Part shown: positions 1 to 12,611 of the stretch, in pieces
How positions within the stretch are numbered: position 1 is the stretch's first letter
Layout of the letters: each line of letters opens with the position of its first letter
Assembly: GCF_020184175.1 (NCBI RefSeq)
Contig: NC_065532.1
Location: forward strand, 12,834,001-12,898,000
DNA length: 64,000 nucleotides
Reading direction: 5' to 3'
DNA from: Aphis gossypii
Lineage: Eukaryota > Arthropoda > Insecta > Hemiptera > Aphididae
Program-made: the position numbers and the translations under genes
Notes under the pieces: model-generated
What the model was told of the DNA's origin: nothing
What the model saw: the letters and a program-made list of their open reading frames with translations, nothing else
The model's database searches: none

Positions 1-60
1 CACACGGGCACACGGCATCTAATGTACAGCAGAGTGATGCCCACTTACCCACTTTTTATT
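1..60 (+). repeat. Terminal fragment of the recurrent AT-rich repeat family
   Basis: The string around 19-60 (ctaatgtacagcagagtg, then cccactt...cccactttttatt) recurs almost unchanged at about 12245-12290 and 27290-27330, and inverted at about 8734-8755. This is the right-hand end of the repeat described at 25823-27330. The rest of this copy, if present, lies left of the window. Confidence 0.7.
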
Positions 61-992
61 TCTCTTTTTTTAATTTAAATTAATACTTTAAATTTTTTAA
101 TTCATTTTTAATAATTAATGTTTTTTTTTTTTTTTTAATAAATATGCTTCTTTTTTGCTTTTTTAAAAAAATCGTGTGAATTTTTAGTTGCTCATTATGC
201 TTTTGAATCCGAACCCTATTTATAACTATATAAATATATAATATTACGCATTTTAATATCATAGTAATTCCGTCAGCAGCTGTGTACATAAACATTGAGG
301 TACGATTTCCTTGCAGGGAAATGTTGACAATAGATGTGGAGTCAAGACGCTTCGGGAAAACGTATTGATACGGTCTAAAGAAATTGCTGAACTATAAAGT
401 GATTACTCACAAGTCTACAGATAATATGTAAGTACCAGTAGTGACACATTGTAATTTTAGAAGGTTTTTATAGATACGTGTTCTGTACAAAAGTATATTA
501 TATACATCATACATGCAGTATAGTGTACAGAACATATTATTATAGTAAGGCAAGGCTTACAATATTATATAGGTACTTACTCGAAAAATATCTGTCTTTC
601 TCTCTTCTCCATACCGGCACACTTCCTTCTATTTGGTTAATTTAGCAATGGCCTATCCATTTTTTATTATCTATGTGTAATTTAAAGTTTAAGCCATATC
701 TTGGCGGTAGCATTTTGATACTTTCAAGTAACCATCTGTATTTGTGGTTCTATTACTGATCTTGTGGGTGAAACCATGACTGATAACAGTTATCTAAGAC
801 TATTCAGACAATGTTATTGTATTTTTAAAACGCCGCGAAATACGTTGACGTTATCAAGACACGCGTATGTGTTAGTGTATGATTGCAGTATATTGTATGT
901 TGTGTGTTTCAGTATTCGACTCAAGATTCAACTGACGATATAAATTGACATTTTTCATGTTTTTATAAACATCAGCGGGGAAAATCCTAAAT
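61..992. other. Upstream region of zw10 with one possible terminal exon
   Basis: Mostly AT-rich non-coding DNA. At 318-400 an acceptor-like ttccttgcag is followed by a 26-codon open frame (starting GNVDNRCGVKTLREN) that ends in TAA. It could be the last exon of a + strand gene lying left of the window, but I do not recognise the peptide. The stretch 840-990 contains CpG-bearing sequence and probably the zw10 promoter. No TATA box is convincing. Confidence 0.3.
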
Positions 993-3900
993 ATGAGCTT
1001 TCTGGCTGCCGTGTTGGCCTCCGCAGGTACGTCGTGTGAGGTTTTTTTAGGTTTCATATTTTTGTACACACAAAATCGTTTTAAAAATTTCTTTCGTTTT
1101 TTGTTTTATTTTTTTTTTTTATATTAATCATTGCCATCGTTGTGTTTGTTTTCATTTTTCGTTGTTGCTACTGAATACTAAAGGCGAGGTAGAAATGACG
1201 GACTTGGACAAAAATGTATCGGAACTTAAACACAAAATCACAAACCTTGAATACGACATCAAAGAAGCGATGGAACAGCGTTACATGAAGTTTGCAGTGG
1301 TATCTAGGGACGCTGCATCGTTATTAGATACAGCACAGTCATATTCGAATCAAATTAACAACTTAATATCTCGCATCGACAATCAGGTCAACTAGAAAAA
1401 TACTTATTATTTTGCTTTCTATATCTACTTTATCTAGCTTTGGCCATGGACTTTTGGTATATATCAGGCTTAATCACTTTGGTACTTGTAAAGTGTTCTC
1501 TCTATTTTTGTCAATTTTTATGTTAAATAATTTTTCCATACTAATGTATAAAAAATAACAAAATATTTTTTAAAAATTTTCTAGACTAAGCGAGAAGTCG
1601 TTGATGCAATGTCTGATTTGAAAATGTTCAAATCTACTTTGGAAGAAAATAAAAACAGCTTGATTATTATAGAACAAGTCTTGGAAGCAAGCATGAATCT
1701 AACAAGTGACAGTCAAACTAAACTGTCATTAGCTGATAGGATAAAAAATTTGCAAACTGCTCAAGACATTTTATTAAACAATGAACATTTAACGAAATTA
1801 GACGTGTACAAACCGTTAATGCGAGAGCACCAAAGACTAACAGATGTCTTACACTCAAATTGTATAGCAGCCTGGAGAAAAAAAATAGAATGGTCGGAGA
1901 ATGATTCGGATAGCCAAGACTCTTGGAGGGTGATTTTAAAAATATCTGGTAGTCAGGAGGATATTTGTGATACTATATTAGCATTGCAACATTTTGACAG
2001 TCTTAATATTGAAGTCAAACAATTTGCAGATAAGCTAATAAATTTAATTGTAAAACCAATTATTATTCAAAACTTACAAGTTGATGTGGTAAAATTTGTG
2101 AATGTCTCAACTATGACTCTTAAAGTTTCCAATAATGAAGATGAATTTCTGTCAGCAATAATAAAGAAACTCAAGAATGTATTTGAATTTTTAAGTTCCA
2201 CTCTTCCTGCAGACATTAATGAAATACAAATTATGTCTTATTTAGGATCCTATGCAAGTCAGCAATTTTGTAAACATTTTAAAGACATAGTAATATTTAA
2301 TGCCATACCAGTGAAATATCACAATCTTAATAATTTTAGAGAAGATCTGAATGAAGTTCTTGAATTCAACAAATATTTAAGTGAATTAGGTAATAATATA
2401 ATATATATTATTTTATATCATTAAATAAAAATACCATTATATAATGTTAATTTTTCAGGATTTTTTGAAGAATCAAATGATGAATTGATAAAATATGTTG
2501 AAAATATTGATAATTTATTTTTCACAAAAATTAGTCAATTATACTATGATAGAGCAAGAACTATCATAAAGAAAGATTTACACGATTTAGTTGAAGTGAA
2601 CAATGTAAGATTTTCTTTTAATATAACCTATGTGGAATAAAGTAAATTAATAATTATAAATGGAATATTTAAATTTTTTATCTTGTAGGAAAACAGATGG
2701 TCTCCCGATGAAGACGTTGTAGATGATAACGGGTTTTGTCAAAAAATTTTTGCTTATCCACAAAGCAAAGTGAGGTAAATTATTTTAACTATTTGATACT
2801 AACTACTATATAATCTTTATGCTGACTACTATTTAGTGTCTATTTAGTATCTAATACTATCTTGTTAAACTTATATTTATTAAAAATAGTTATATTACTA
2901 TCAGTGGCGTAGCTAGACAATTTTTCTTGGGTATGCCCGATATTTTGATGGAATAAGGATTATCAATGAATATTTTTATTAAATAAAAACGTTCATTATT
3001 GAAGAAAAGTGTGTATGCCCGGGCCTACCAGGCCTACCTGTTGGCTATGCCACTGGTTGCTATTGTATTTTATTGAGTTTCAATTATTTGTTATTAATTT
3101 TTATTTATTTTCTTAAGTTTTAATTTAGCACATTTGAGATTATTATATAATATATTATTATGAATTTAATTTTATCATATAAATAATTGTTTTTTTCAGT
3201 AAATCATTATTGGAATTTCTTGATCTTATTGATACCGTAGCCTCAGAAATGTCTAGCATACCAGAAAATAGTACTTGGAGATATCATGATATTTTAAACA
3301 ATATAACAATTATGTATTGTGATGTAATACCGCTTCAGCATTGCAAAGTGCTAGAATTTCATCCCCAGCAATCTGGTATGTCTATTTTTTTTTATTAATT
3401 ATTATACAATTCAATGATAATTTAATTTTGTATTTTTTTTATTTTATATGTATACTTACAGCTGTTCTTTACAATAACATTATGTATTTCACTCGGAAAT
3501 TAGCTGAATTAAGTCCAACCTATAAAAACTTACTTATTGTGCATTTACTTGAAAAATTAAAAAATTTAGCTAGTGAAATACTCCATTCTCAATGTAAACA
3601 GCAAATTACACAAATTGAAAAAATTGTTAATCAATCTGGTAAGAATTATCATTAAAAAATATTATATTATATTTTGGGTTGTTGTTTAATTATCATTGTT
3701 CCATAATCACATTCTTTTATATATTTTTGTAATTTATAATAATGTATAATATATATATGTGAGTTAAGCTAATACATCATTATTTTTTTTTTTTTAGACA
3801 TAATTTCGATGGCTGTAAACTCAAATTTAGGCTATTCTGTTGAAAAAAGTATGTCACAATGTTATGATCTTTTATCAATTTTAAGTGGTTTGTGGAGAGA

Positions 3901-4438
3901 TATTTTACCATCAACTGTATATTGTAAATTTATAGGTAAATACATAAAATTATATTTAACTGGACTAAAATAAATTAGAACTCTTAATAACTTAATATAA
4001 CTTTTAGGTTATTCGTGTAACGGTTTATTTGAGTGTCTTGTTAATAAGCTATTCACATTAGAAGATATATCTGCTACCTCAGCTGAACAATACTCATCTA
4101 TTTTCAACAAAATCGTCAAAGATATTCCAACCTTATTTCCGGTATTTCAAGTAGTTCTTTCAAGTATAATAATATATAATTATATTATATATATTGTATG
4201 ATTTTAGGAACCCAAAGAAGTTCATAGATACGTTCCTAAATGGTGGCAGTTAAATGAATTAGTATATATATTGAGTTCCAGCATGAAAGATATTGAGAAC
4301 CGTTGGGCAGATGGAAAAGGTCCATTAGCTAATGAATTAAAAGTTGATCAAATAAAATGTTTACTGAAAGCTCTATTTCAAAATACTGATAGAAGAGCAG
4401 CTTTACTTAAACACATTTTAGCTACTGCACAATCATAG
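993..4438 (+). CDS. zw10: Centromere/kinetochore protein zw10 homologue, complete, 10 exons
   Basis: ZW10 is a subunit of the RZZ complex that recruits dynein and Mad1/2 to kinetochores, and of the NRZ tether for Golgi-to-ER vesicles. Exons: 993-1026, 1184-1386, 1585-2389, 2459-2604, 2689-2774, 3200-3375, 3462-3638, 3798-3935, 4008-4141, 4208-4438. All joins keep frame and give 709 residues, against 721 in the fly and 779 in human. I chose the ATG at 993 because exon 1 encodes MSFLAAVLASAG and splices to GEVEMTDLDKNVSEL, matching the conserved ZW10 N terminus; the ATG at 1195 would drop it. The last exon holds the family signature: PKWWQLNEL, then RWADGKGPLA and ALFQNTDRRAALLKHI. Residues 15-90 look like coiled coil. 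Intron 5 carries a hAT MITE. The gene looks functional; no lesions seen. Family identity rests mainly on both termini. Confidence 0.93.
2902..3055. mobile_element. hAT-type MITE in zw10 intron 5
   Basis: A 154 bp element with terminal inverted repeats, cagtggcgtagctag at the left and the complementary ctatgccactg at the right. It is flanked by 8-base target copies attactat (2894-2901) and gttgctat (3056-3063), which differ by two transitions. An 8-base duplication and a CAGTGGCGTAGC end are typical of hAT elements. It shares its ends with the perfect copy at 62636-62907. It sits inside an intron and is presumably spliced out. Confidence 0.8.
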
Positions 4439-5939
4439 TGAACTAAAAATAATGATATTTATGGGTCTTTGCCAATTTTATTTGAATATAATAGAATTAT
4501 GAAAAAAAATTTTATTAAATGTTACATTTATAACTTTAAACTTAAAGCTATTGTTGTAGAAATTAATTTTTTTTTTAAATATTCGAATTATTTATTCTTA
4601 TACATTGTACATAACTTAATAAAACAAAGCAAAATTTTATTCTTATAAATTTGAAATGTATTATCAATTATAATTCATAATAATATAATTATTATTCTAT
4701 AATTTAAAAACCTGGGCTCTGAATGTTCTGATTAACAACAAAAATATCATTCAATGTTATTAAGAATAACTATTATAATATAGTATTCTATAAATGAATA
4801 AGTTTTTCCTTGTTGTAAACATTTCAGAAAAAATAAAATGTATTTTATGATGACCAACTTAACTTACTGTACAGGTTTAAAATATTTGTGATTTTTTTTT
4901 TTTTTGTAATTAAATATACTAATAATATATTAAATATTTTAAATATTTATACACTAAGATAATAATTTATTTGTATTTATCATTACATAATTTACATCTT
5001 TTGCATTTAAAAATCATTTAAACTGAAGAACAAAAACGTGTATAAAATTATTACTACAAACATACATTGCAAATCAAAATCCATGAATTAATTTCCATAT
5101 TTTTCTAAAAAGATAAGTATGTTTTATGTCAATGATTATTTTATGCTTATAATAATTAATTGTTTAAAAGATGTTATGAATGAGCAGCATTGAGTTCTAT
5201 GGATTTCTTGCTTTCATTTGATTTGGTAGATGACCAAATAGTGAATCCACTAATAGATGGAATTAAAAAACCAGTGGTAGATGAAAAATATTCAAAAGAA
5301 ATATTTGTATCTATATCATTTTTACATTATAAATGTTTGTGGTGAATATATAAATACATACATATTGGATTTATACAAAAATATACATGATTTATTTTTA
5401 TACCTATAAATGCATCACAATAATCTGACATATTTAAATGTAATTTTAATATAAAATTATCATATTCTCATGACATTATGTAACCTTCTTTGTTTACAAT
5501 CATTTTTATATTAAATTTTATAATTAAAAAACCATGGGAGTCTGGTGTCTTTATCATTAATGTAGTTGGTTCTATAGAGCCCTTACATCAAATAGTACAA
5601 GAAAAATGTTTATTTAAGTTAAAATATTATCATTAAGAAAATATTCTATATATGTATACTACTTTTATATGGACACTTCGGATAATATTTTAGTACTTTA
5701 CAGGTAACTATAATTTATTTTTTCATTCGTTTTTAAATAAGCTTGGTAGTTGGAACTTGACAGATCAATCAAAATCTTAAAGAGACGAGTTCCAATAATG
5801 TTTTTTATAATGTTTTGTTTAATAAATTCATATTTAAATTTTTAATGGAATTGGCCACCTGGGTAATAATTAATAATAAAAAAATAATGGGATTTTTAAA
5901 TTTTTTTATTGGTTAATTAATTATTAATATCCTACAATT
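4439..5939. other. zw10 3' flank, AT-rich, no gene seen
   Basis: About 1.5 kb of AT-rich sequence. Several AATAAA-like signals follow the zw10 stop codon, for example near 4616-4624, and are the likely polyadenylation region. I see no open frame worth calling on either strand. The last 200 bases may be the end of a retroelement LTR (next entry). Confidence 0.5.
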
Positions 5940-5965
5940 TTGGCGACCGGGTACAGCAGCGTCTT
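5760..5965 (+). mobile_element. Possible LTR 3' end and primer-binding site
   Basis: The sequence ending cctaca near 5931-5936 is followed by ttttggcgaccgggtacag. The TGGCGACCG core is complementary to the 3' end of arginine-type tRNAs used as primers by insect LTR retrotransposons, and LTRs end in CA. The open frame that follows (5940-6218, no ATG at its start) shows no gag motif. No second LTR was found, so this is at best a remnant. Confidence 0.3.
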
Positions 5966-6218
5966 ATTGAATAATGTGAGTAGAAACGTAAAACCTATAC
6001 CATTATCCTTAGAATTGAACATTCTTTCAAATAAAAAAAACTTATTTTTTGTGTTGTGTGCTCCTTTAAATCTATACGAGTATTATGTCTTATTGATTGA
6101 TGCTATTTATGGAATCGTGGAATTATGTCAATCATCCGTGTCAAATACTCATGTTGTCACTAAACTAAATGGCACTCACTCAGCTACCCATTTCTATGAG
6201 TCTGTCACTGTTCAATAA

Positions 6219-8608
6219 CTGCCGTCCGTCAGGTTCACCGTTTTCAATGATAAAATTAAAATTAGAAGTTATTCGATTTTAGGTTATGTTCAAACTCTTC
6301 AAACTTTCTATAATATATTTTATATTAAATAATTTTTTAAGCACTATTTCAAATTCAAAACTCAAGTAGGAGTAGTAGGACAATTACGTGTATTTATACG
6401 TTATACCTGGGCACCTTGCACTATTTAGTATTTATTTTATTATTTTATGTCGTCAGTAGACAATAGTCACGGTAATATTAATAAATTATAAGTCGTAAAT
6501 CATGAAAGTAATAAATGATACTAACCATAGAATACAGATTAGATACATGTTTTTGTTTTTGAACAATAATTTTCTATACTGATGAAATGTATCTTATGTA
6601 GGTAATAATATTTATTGAATAATCAATAAATGTTTGTTATTAATGTGTTCGTGAAAAACATAGACCTTAATATACTAAGTACCATACCTTAGTATAAAGT
6701 TTAAGGTTCCTTTTACTATTAAAAGGAAATAAAAAGGAAAAATTCCTTTTCGCCGCGGTCTTTTGACTTTTCGAAAACGTTATTTTCCGCCGCCACCGCG
6801 CCGTTTCGTTATCGATATGTTTTTTCTGACGTGAGTTTTAAAGTTTCCCGATATTTTTTCCGCTCTTCCCCGTACGCGTTAGATGTCCTTACAATGTAAT
6901 GAAAACTAATTAAAAACATTTTCGTTTCTTGAAATACGTTTTGAAAGTATATTAAAAATATTATTTTGCTGTATGGGAAGTCACCGTCTGTTATAATTAT
7001 GGTGACCAGTTATAAAAATTTAAAAAAAGTACATTTTAAAAATTGCCAATGCGTATACCCATTTTGCCCATATCATGAACCATAGGTCATCTCCTACAAA
7101 AATTGTTTTTTTTTTTAATTATTATTATTAGGTCCCTAGATATTAAAAAACTAATTATTTAAAATTATTATGTCAACTCGTTAGATGTGTGTCTTTATGA
7201 TAACAATTCTATGAAATTTAAGTAGGTAAACTTTAACTAAAGTATAAATATTTTAGTTATTTTTTAAAGGTAAAAATACCAAGTGTAAAATTTGAATAAA
7301 TTAATATAAAACTTTGTTAGAATGTAGGAAACATTAATAAATTAAATTAACTATGCTAACAACCAATTCGATTGCATTAGCATTTAGCTCAAACCATAAA
7401 ATATAAATTAGGTACCACCAAATTATAAAAATCATAAACATGTAGTAGCCCATAATATTTTCAAAAAAAAATACCAATTTCATATTATGCTTAACACTAT
7501 TGTTAAATGACACTATAGGACTAGTAGGACTTGCATAAAAAAAAAGTTCTGTCCTATGAAAAATAGTACTTCTGGTCACCATAGTTATAATGCTGTAGTA
7601 AACCGACGTGTTTACTATAAAAACGTAGGTAATTAAAAATAGATACTAATATTTTGATGCAGACTACTGATATAAGTTCTTCAACTACACACGGTACCAG
7701 AAAAAATAAATGATATTGAAAAATATATTCACTTTTATGCTCAAAGCGAATAACTAAGCTAACATTTTTAATTGATATTTGTTATTAGTTTATAACTACA
7801 AAAAAATGATCGAAATGAAAAAAAAATATGCAGAAATGACATAATAATTTTAGAGTAAAACTTGTGAAACCAACTATTAATAATTGGGTATAAAGGTATA
7901 AATATATATATCATCAAAGGTATATTACATATTAAATTAATATATATTATCACAATTTAACTGATTTATCCATCAAGTTCTGATAAAAAGAAATATACAT
8001 ATTAAATTTAAATATGATAATATAATGAATAATGATTTTGAAAGTATGAAACCAATACTTACTTAACTTACTTATTAATTTATTTTATTATTATTAACTA
8101 AATAATAAGGATGTAGCAGGTATACGAGTATACACTTACAGGTGTACCCAAGTATCCTAAATTGTGTATATTATGTATAATTAGTTATGTTATAGCTTAT
8201 AAGTATTAAATTATTAATTAAATAATTTGTATAGATATTTTGGTCAAATAACTATTGTTAATATTGTAAGCATAGGTATTATTTATAAATACAATATGCG
8301 ATTTGTATAATCAAAACAAAAATATTTTTCTATAGTTCTATTTTAAAATAATTCTCCAGTGTGATCGATTGACAATTTTAATTATTTTTCATAAAATCGC
8401 ACAAGAAATAGTTCTTATTAAATTAGTATACTTTCAGTCCTGGTACAGTAGGTACACTATACAGTGATCTGTTGTATTTATATTATAGTACAGCACTACA
8501 GTGATATACGTTAAATAATATTAAGATAATACCTAAGTAATAGGAATATTATTTTATTCACCATTTACGAAGACGAAGTATAATATAATAAACATTTACA
8601 TTTAAAAT
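6219..8608. other. AT-rich intergenic DNA, no gene seen
   Basis: No supportable coding sequence on either strand. A short CpG-containing patch occurs at 6750-6890. The frames at 7334-7582 (-) and 7768-7953 (-) are low-complexity hydrophobic strings without homology or exon signals. Confidence 0.4.
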
Positions 8609-8729
8609 GTTTCAATACAATGGATTCTCTTACGATAATAATAGAACAAAAAACGGGATCACGTAAGTACCTACCTACCTACTTTATAATATTTACATTA
8701 CTATAGAATGAAATAAAAAAAAACGGAAA

Positions 8730-9742
8730 CTCGCTCTGCTGTACATTTGGTGAGGTGGACCTATTCAATATTTGAACTTAAAACGTCTATAAAAAAAAAT
8801 TGTGCCTATGTTTTTTAATTATTTTTGAATGACAGTAAGAACAACTCCAATCTTAACAACAAGTAAAAGTTTCAAGTTTCTACGACTTATACTTTTTGAA
8901 TAATAACAAATATCTAAAATCATTTTTGGATAAATCATTATTTTAAGTAATTTAGTAAAAATTAAAATTTCAGACAATCATAAAAATTTTTTCTAAAATT
9001 ACGCTCGAGTTTTTTTTACAGTTACTTGAAGAAAAACTTATGGATAACCTTGTGCTGAAGTTTTAAACCTTAGGTATAAAGATAAAAAAATTTATGAATT
9101 TGCAACTACCAAATTACATGCATATTATTTTCGCGATTTTGACAGATTTCTTAATATTTTGAAATTTAAAAGCTTATAAAAAAAAAAATGAGACTTACAA
9201 TTTTTGATTTTTTTTCTCTGATAAGAACCACTTATAAGAAACCTTGTATTAAATTTTCAAAATTTTTTGGGTGGGCAAATTTCTTTAATCTTAATTTTAA
9301 AAAAAAATACTTAGAAAATTTGAAAATTTAAATTGTCTATAAGTAACTCAAATACTTTGAGAATTTAACCGTGTATAGACCGCACTAATATAAACATTTG
9401 GTGAAAATTTCAAGTATTTACAGCTATTATTTTTCGAGTTACAGTAAAATAAAATTATCGATTTTTTCGAAAACGGGTTTAGCGTAAAAATGTCTGTTTT
9501 TCCGTTACTTTTTCAGGGTTTTTTCCTGACGCTTTTGAAAACTATTGGAAATTTTTTACTTTTGACTTCTGTAATGCATCAACGATGCATCACTTTCCTA
9601 TCAGAAACGGGGCCGAGTCCAAAAATCGAAGCACTATTTCTATTCCAAACCTTACTGACACACAAAAAAAAACACACATCAATGTAAAATTAATACATTC
9701 ATGATGAATCACGAATGATTCATCAGTTCGTTCAGAATCTAA
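8730..9742 (-). repeat. Recurrent AT-rich repeat, reverse orientation
   Basis: Copy of the family described at 25823-27330, inverted. Its right terminus (ctctgctgtacatt, about 8740) and left terminus (gttcgttcagaatct, about 9727-9741) are both recognisable. It lies in intron 1 of the FLYWCH/MULE gene. The frame at 9490-9687 is part of the repeat and not a gene. Confidence 0.7.
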
Positions 9743-11479
9743 AAAATATAGTTATCTATTATCTTATCTAGATAAAAATCTACTGATCATCTATTTTTTT
9801 ATCTTAGATGAAAACTTCGGTCATCTATATCAATTTATCTAGATATTTTTTTATACATATTATGTATTTTTAATATTTTCGTATATACATTTCTACATTT
9901 TTGTACGAAATCAAAAACCATAACAGTATACTGTAACAGAAGGTACATACTACATAGTACAAACTATTCTATAATAATATTCTATTCTGTGGTACAAATT
10001 TAAAGCATTCACAAAGTATAAATATACCCTGAATCTTGATAGTCAGTAATTAAATGGTCGTTGGCTGTTGTGTTATTTCCGTTTATTATTTATTTTAATG
10101 TTCCTGTAGGTTATTACTTATTAGTTATTTCTGACCGCGGCGACAGAAAAACATAATGATATAATTACTATTATTATAATAAAGATTATAAATATTTCGT
10201 ATTTCTGCGTATACCAGTTTCTATTCCCAACACTAATCATGTTTAAAATCAATGTCAGTATTTACAAAAAAAAAAACTATTATTTAAAACGATCCCCATA
10301 ATGGTAAGACGTCTTATAAGTAAAAAATTTACTGTTAAACTTGTTTTTTTTTTTTAGCTATTATAGGTGTAAAAAAGCACAATCCCACTTTTGTAAAGGA
10401 TCGGTAAAACAGTTAGTAGATGGTAGTATTGTTGAAATAAAACCGCATACTGGACATGGAAGAGATGCAGACAACACAGCACTGATTAATGATTTTCGTA
10501 TTATTTTAAAACATAGAGCCTCAACGGAAAACTCACTTTTGAAAAATATGTACGATGAAGAAGCCAGAAGGTAATAATTAAATATATAGGTATTATATTA
10601 AAATACTATGGAAGTGGTAACAAATATCAATCACTAAATAATTAAAACAAATTATATTTGAATAGTAAATATAATTTCAATAACTGAATTAATACTTAAA
10701 CGTTTTGGTGGGTAACACATATTTCTTACTAACCAAACTATTTTATTTTACAATTAAAAATCTACCTAAATACTTAAAAAAAACTTTCCTATAATAGACA
10801 TATGGAAGCTGCTGCATTATACCCCTGGTCAACCGCAGAATCATTGATGCGTTTGGCAAGGAAAAATTCATTGCCCAGATTGCCAGGCAACTTACCTAAG
10901 AGATTTAGCAACATTATTTAAGGATGGACAGCTCAACAGATTCGCATGTTGTAATAATGTTTTATTCAAAGACTGTGTGCAGGATACTGATAATAAGACA
11001 AGTATAATATTTGCCTGTACACAACTTATTAGATCGGTTCTTATGAATGATATTCAAGAAATCCATGCAGATGCAAGTTTAAAGTTATTCCTTCAAACAT
11101 GGGTTACCAAATGTTAACACTACATGGCATGGTTCAAAATTATGTAAGATTACTTTAAAACTTCTATGATAAATTAAGACTTAAGTAGAAATCATACTGG
11201 TTACTGGTATTTGCTATCCATAGACTAAACTAAAAATAATTCTATACAATTAAATGTAACAATATAAACTGAAATACTTTTTTTTAATATTTTTATTTTT
11301 AAATATCCTAGTAGTAGTTAAAATATCGGAAATACAAAAATATATTTTGTTTACATTCAATATTGCGCATGTATAAGAAGATAGGAAATATTAGAATATA
11401 TCATGATTTCATCTTAAATACCTACCTACGAATAATCATAAATTTGTTTGTGTTTATAACTAAGGATTAAAAATACAAC

Positions 11480-12290
11480 ACTAAGTTTTCCATAGGTTTT
11501 TCTTCAATTAGCTGTAGAGAAAATTCGAAGCATCATTATAGGAAAAATTTTAATTGCGTTTGAATTTTAAATATTTACGAAATCGCGTAACGATAACGAT
11601 TTATCCTCAAACGATTTTAAATATTTCTTATTATTCAAAAAGTATAAGTCGTAGATACTTGAAAATTTTACCAGTTATTTAGATTGGCATTTTCTTTACA
11701 TGATTGAATTTTCAAAACATTTTGAGTTTTTTTGAGCTATTTATAGACAACTGAAATTTTCAATTTTTCTGGAAAATTTTTTTTGAAGTATCAATAAAAT
11801 TTTTTTGGCCCTATCAAAATACTTGAAAATTTTATACAAAGTTCCTCATATGTTATTCTTATAGTGATTAAAAAATTATAGGAATACATAGGCACAATTT
11901 TTTTTTATTAGCATTTGAAGTTCAAATTTTGACAAAAATTCGTCAAAATTATAAATATTTGCAAATTATTTTGTAGGTATAATTCATAAAAATGTTTGTA
12001 TAGGTAGCTAAGAGTTGAAAATTTAATACGAGATTTTTCATAAGTTTAGCTTACAATAATTATAAAAAAACTTAAATTTTGGTGTATTCTGGCTATTAAA
12101 ACATAAACCACCTTTTTCACCAACCACTGGAAATTATATCCTAGGCTGACAAATAATCTTCGTTCAGAATCGTTTTTCGTATACAATGATACCTATCATT
12201 GCATTCAAATTTAACCTACTCTAGTCCGAGGTTCACCCCATCCCCTAATGTACAGTAGAACGGTACCCACTTGCCCGCTTTTTATTATTT
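11480..12290 (+). repeat. Recurrent AT-rich repeat, forward, left part missing
   Basis: This segment matches 26620-27330 closely, including the run from aaaaagtataagtcgtagat to ttcgttcagaatcg and the end cctaatgtacag...cccactt. It lies in intron 3 of the FLYWCH/MULE gene, in the opposite orientation to the copy in intron 1. Confidence 0.75.
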
Positions 12291-12611
12291 TAATGAAATT
12301 CAACTATACTAATACCTACACAATATTTTTATATTTTTATTTACAAGTTGATACCTACTCTCTATAATCAAATCTATTTATCTGGTTACAATCTTTTTAA
12401 TATTATTTAGTCAATACCAATTGTTTACGTACTAATGGAGAAGAAGACGAGAACTTCATACGAATCTGTTTTTCGGTTCATCAAAAATAATTTATTACCA
12501 ACATTTACACCAAGTGTGATTATTACAGACTACGAGACAGCATTGAGAGATGTGTTAATGTCAGTATTTCCAGGTGCCCGTTCTGTGGGTTGTTGGTTCC
12601 ATCATAACCAG

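Larger units (their letters stand above)
8609..12611 (+). pseudogene. FLYWCH zinc finger plus MULE-type transposase gene, broken
   Basis: Four exon remnants line up as one gene: 8609-8662, 10358-10570, 10798-11143 and 12411-12611, each with acceptor and donor sites. Exon 1 (MFQYNGFSY...) and exon 2 (YYRCKK...C...HTGH) together make a FLYWCH finger. Exons 3-4 give the start of a Mutator-like DDE domain: first acidic residue in HADASLK, second in VIITDYETAL, and the conserved GCWFHHNQ at the end. The last catalytic Glu region is missing, and no later exon is visible. Lesions: a length change in exon 1 puts TAG at 8642; exon 3 has frame changes near 10890-10905 and near 11085 (after DASLK). Introns 1 and 3 each contain a copy of the recurrent repeat. 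It may be a dead transposase or a decayed host FLYWCH gene. Confidence 0.7.

Noticed and set aside
872..1069. Minus-strand 65-residue frame near the zw10 start
   Set aside because: It is antisense to zw10 exon 1 and its leader, without a recognised domain or exon partner.
9490..9687. 65-residue plus-strand frame
   Set aside because: It lies wholly inside an inverted copy of the recurrent repeat; other copies do not keep the frame.
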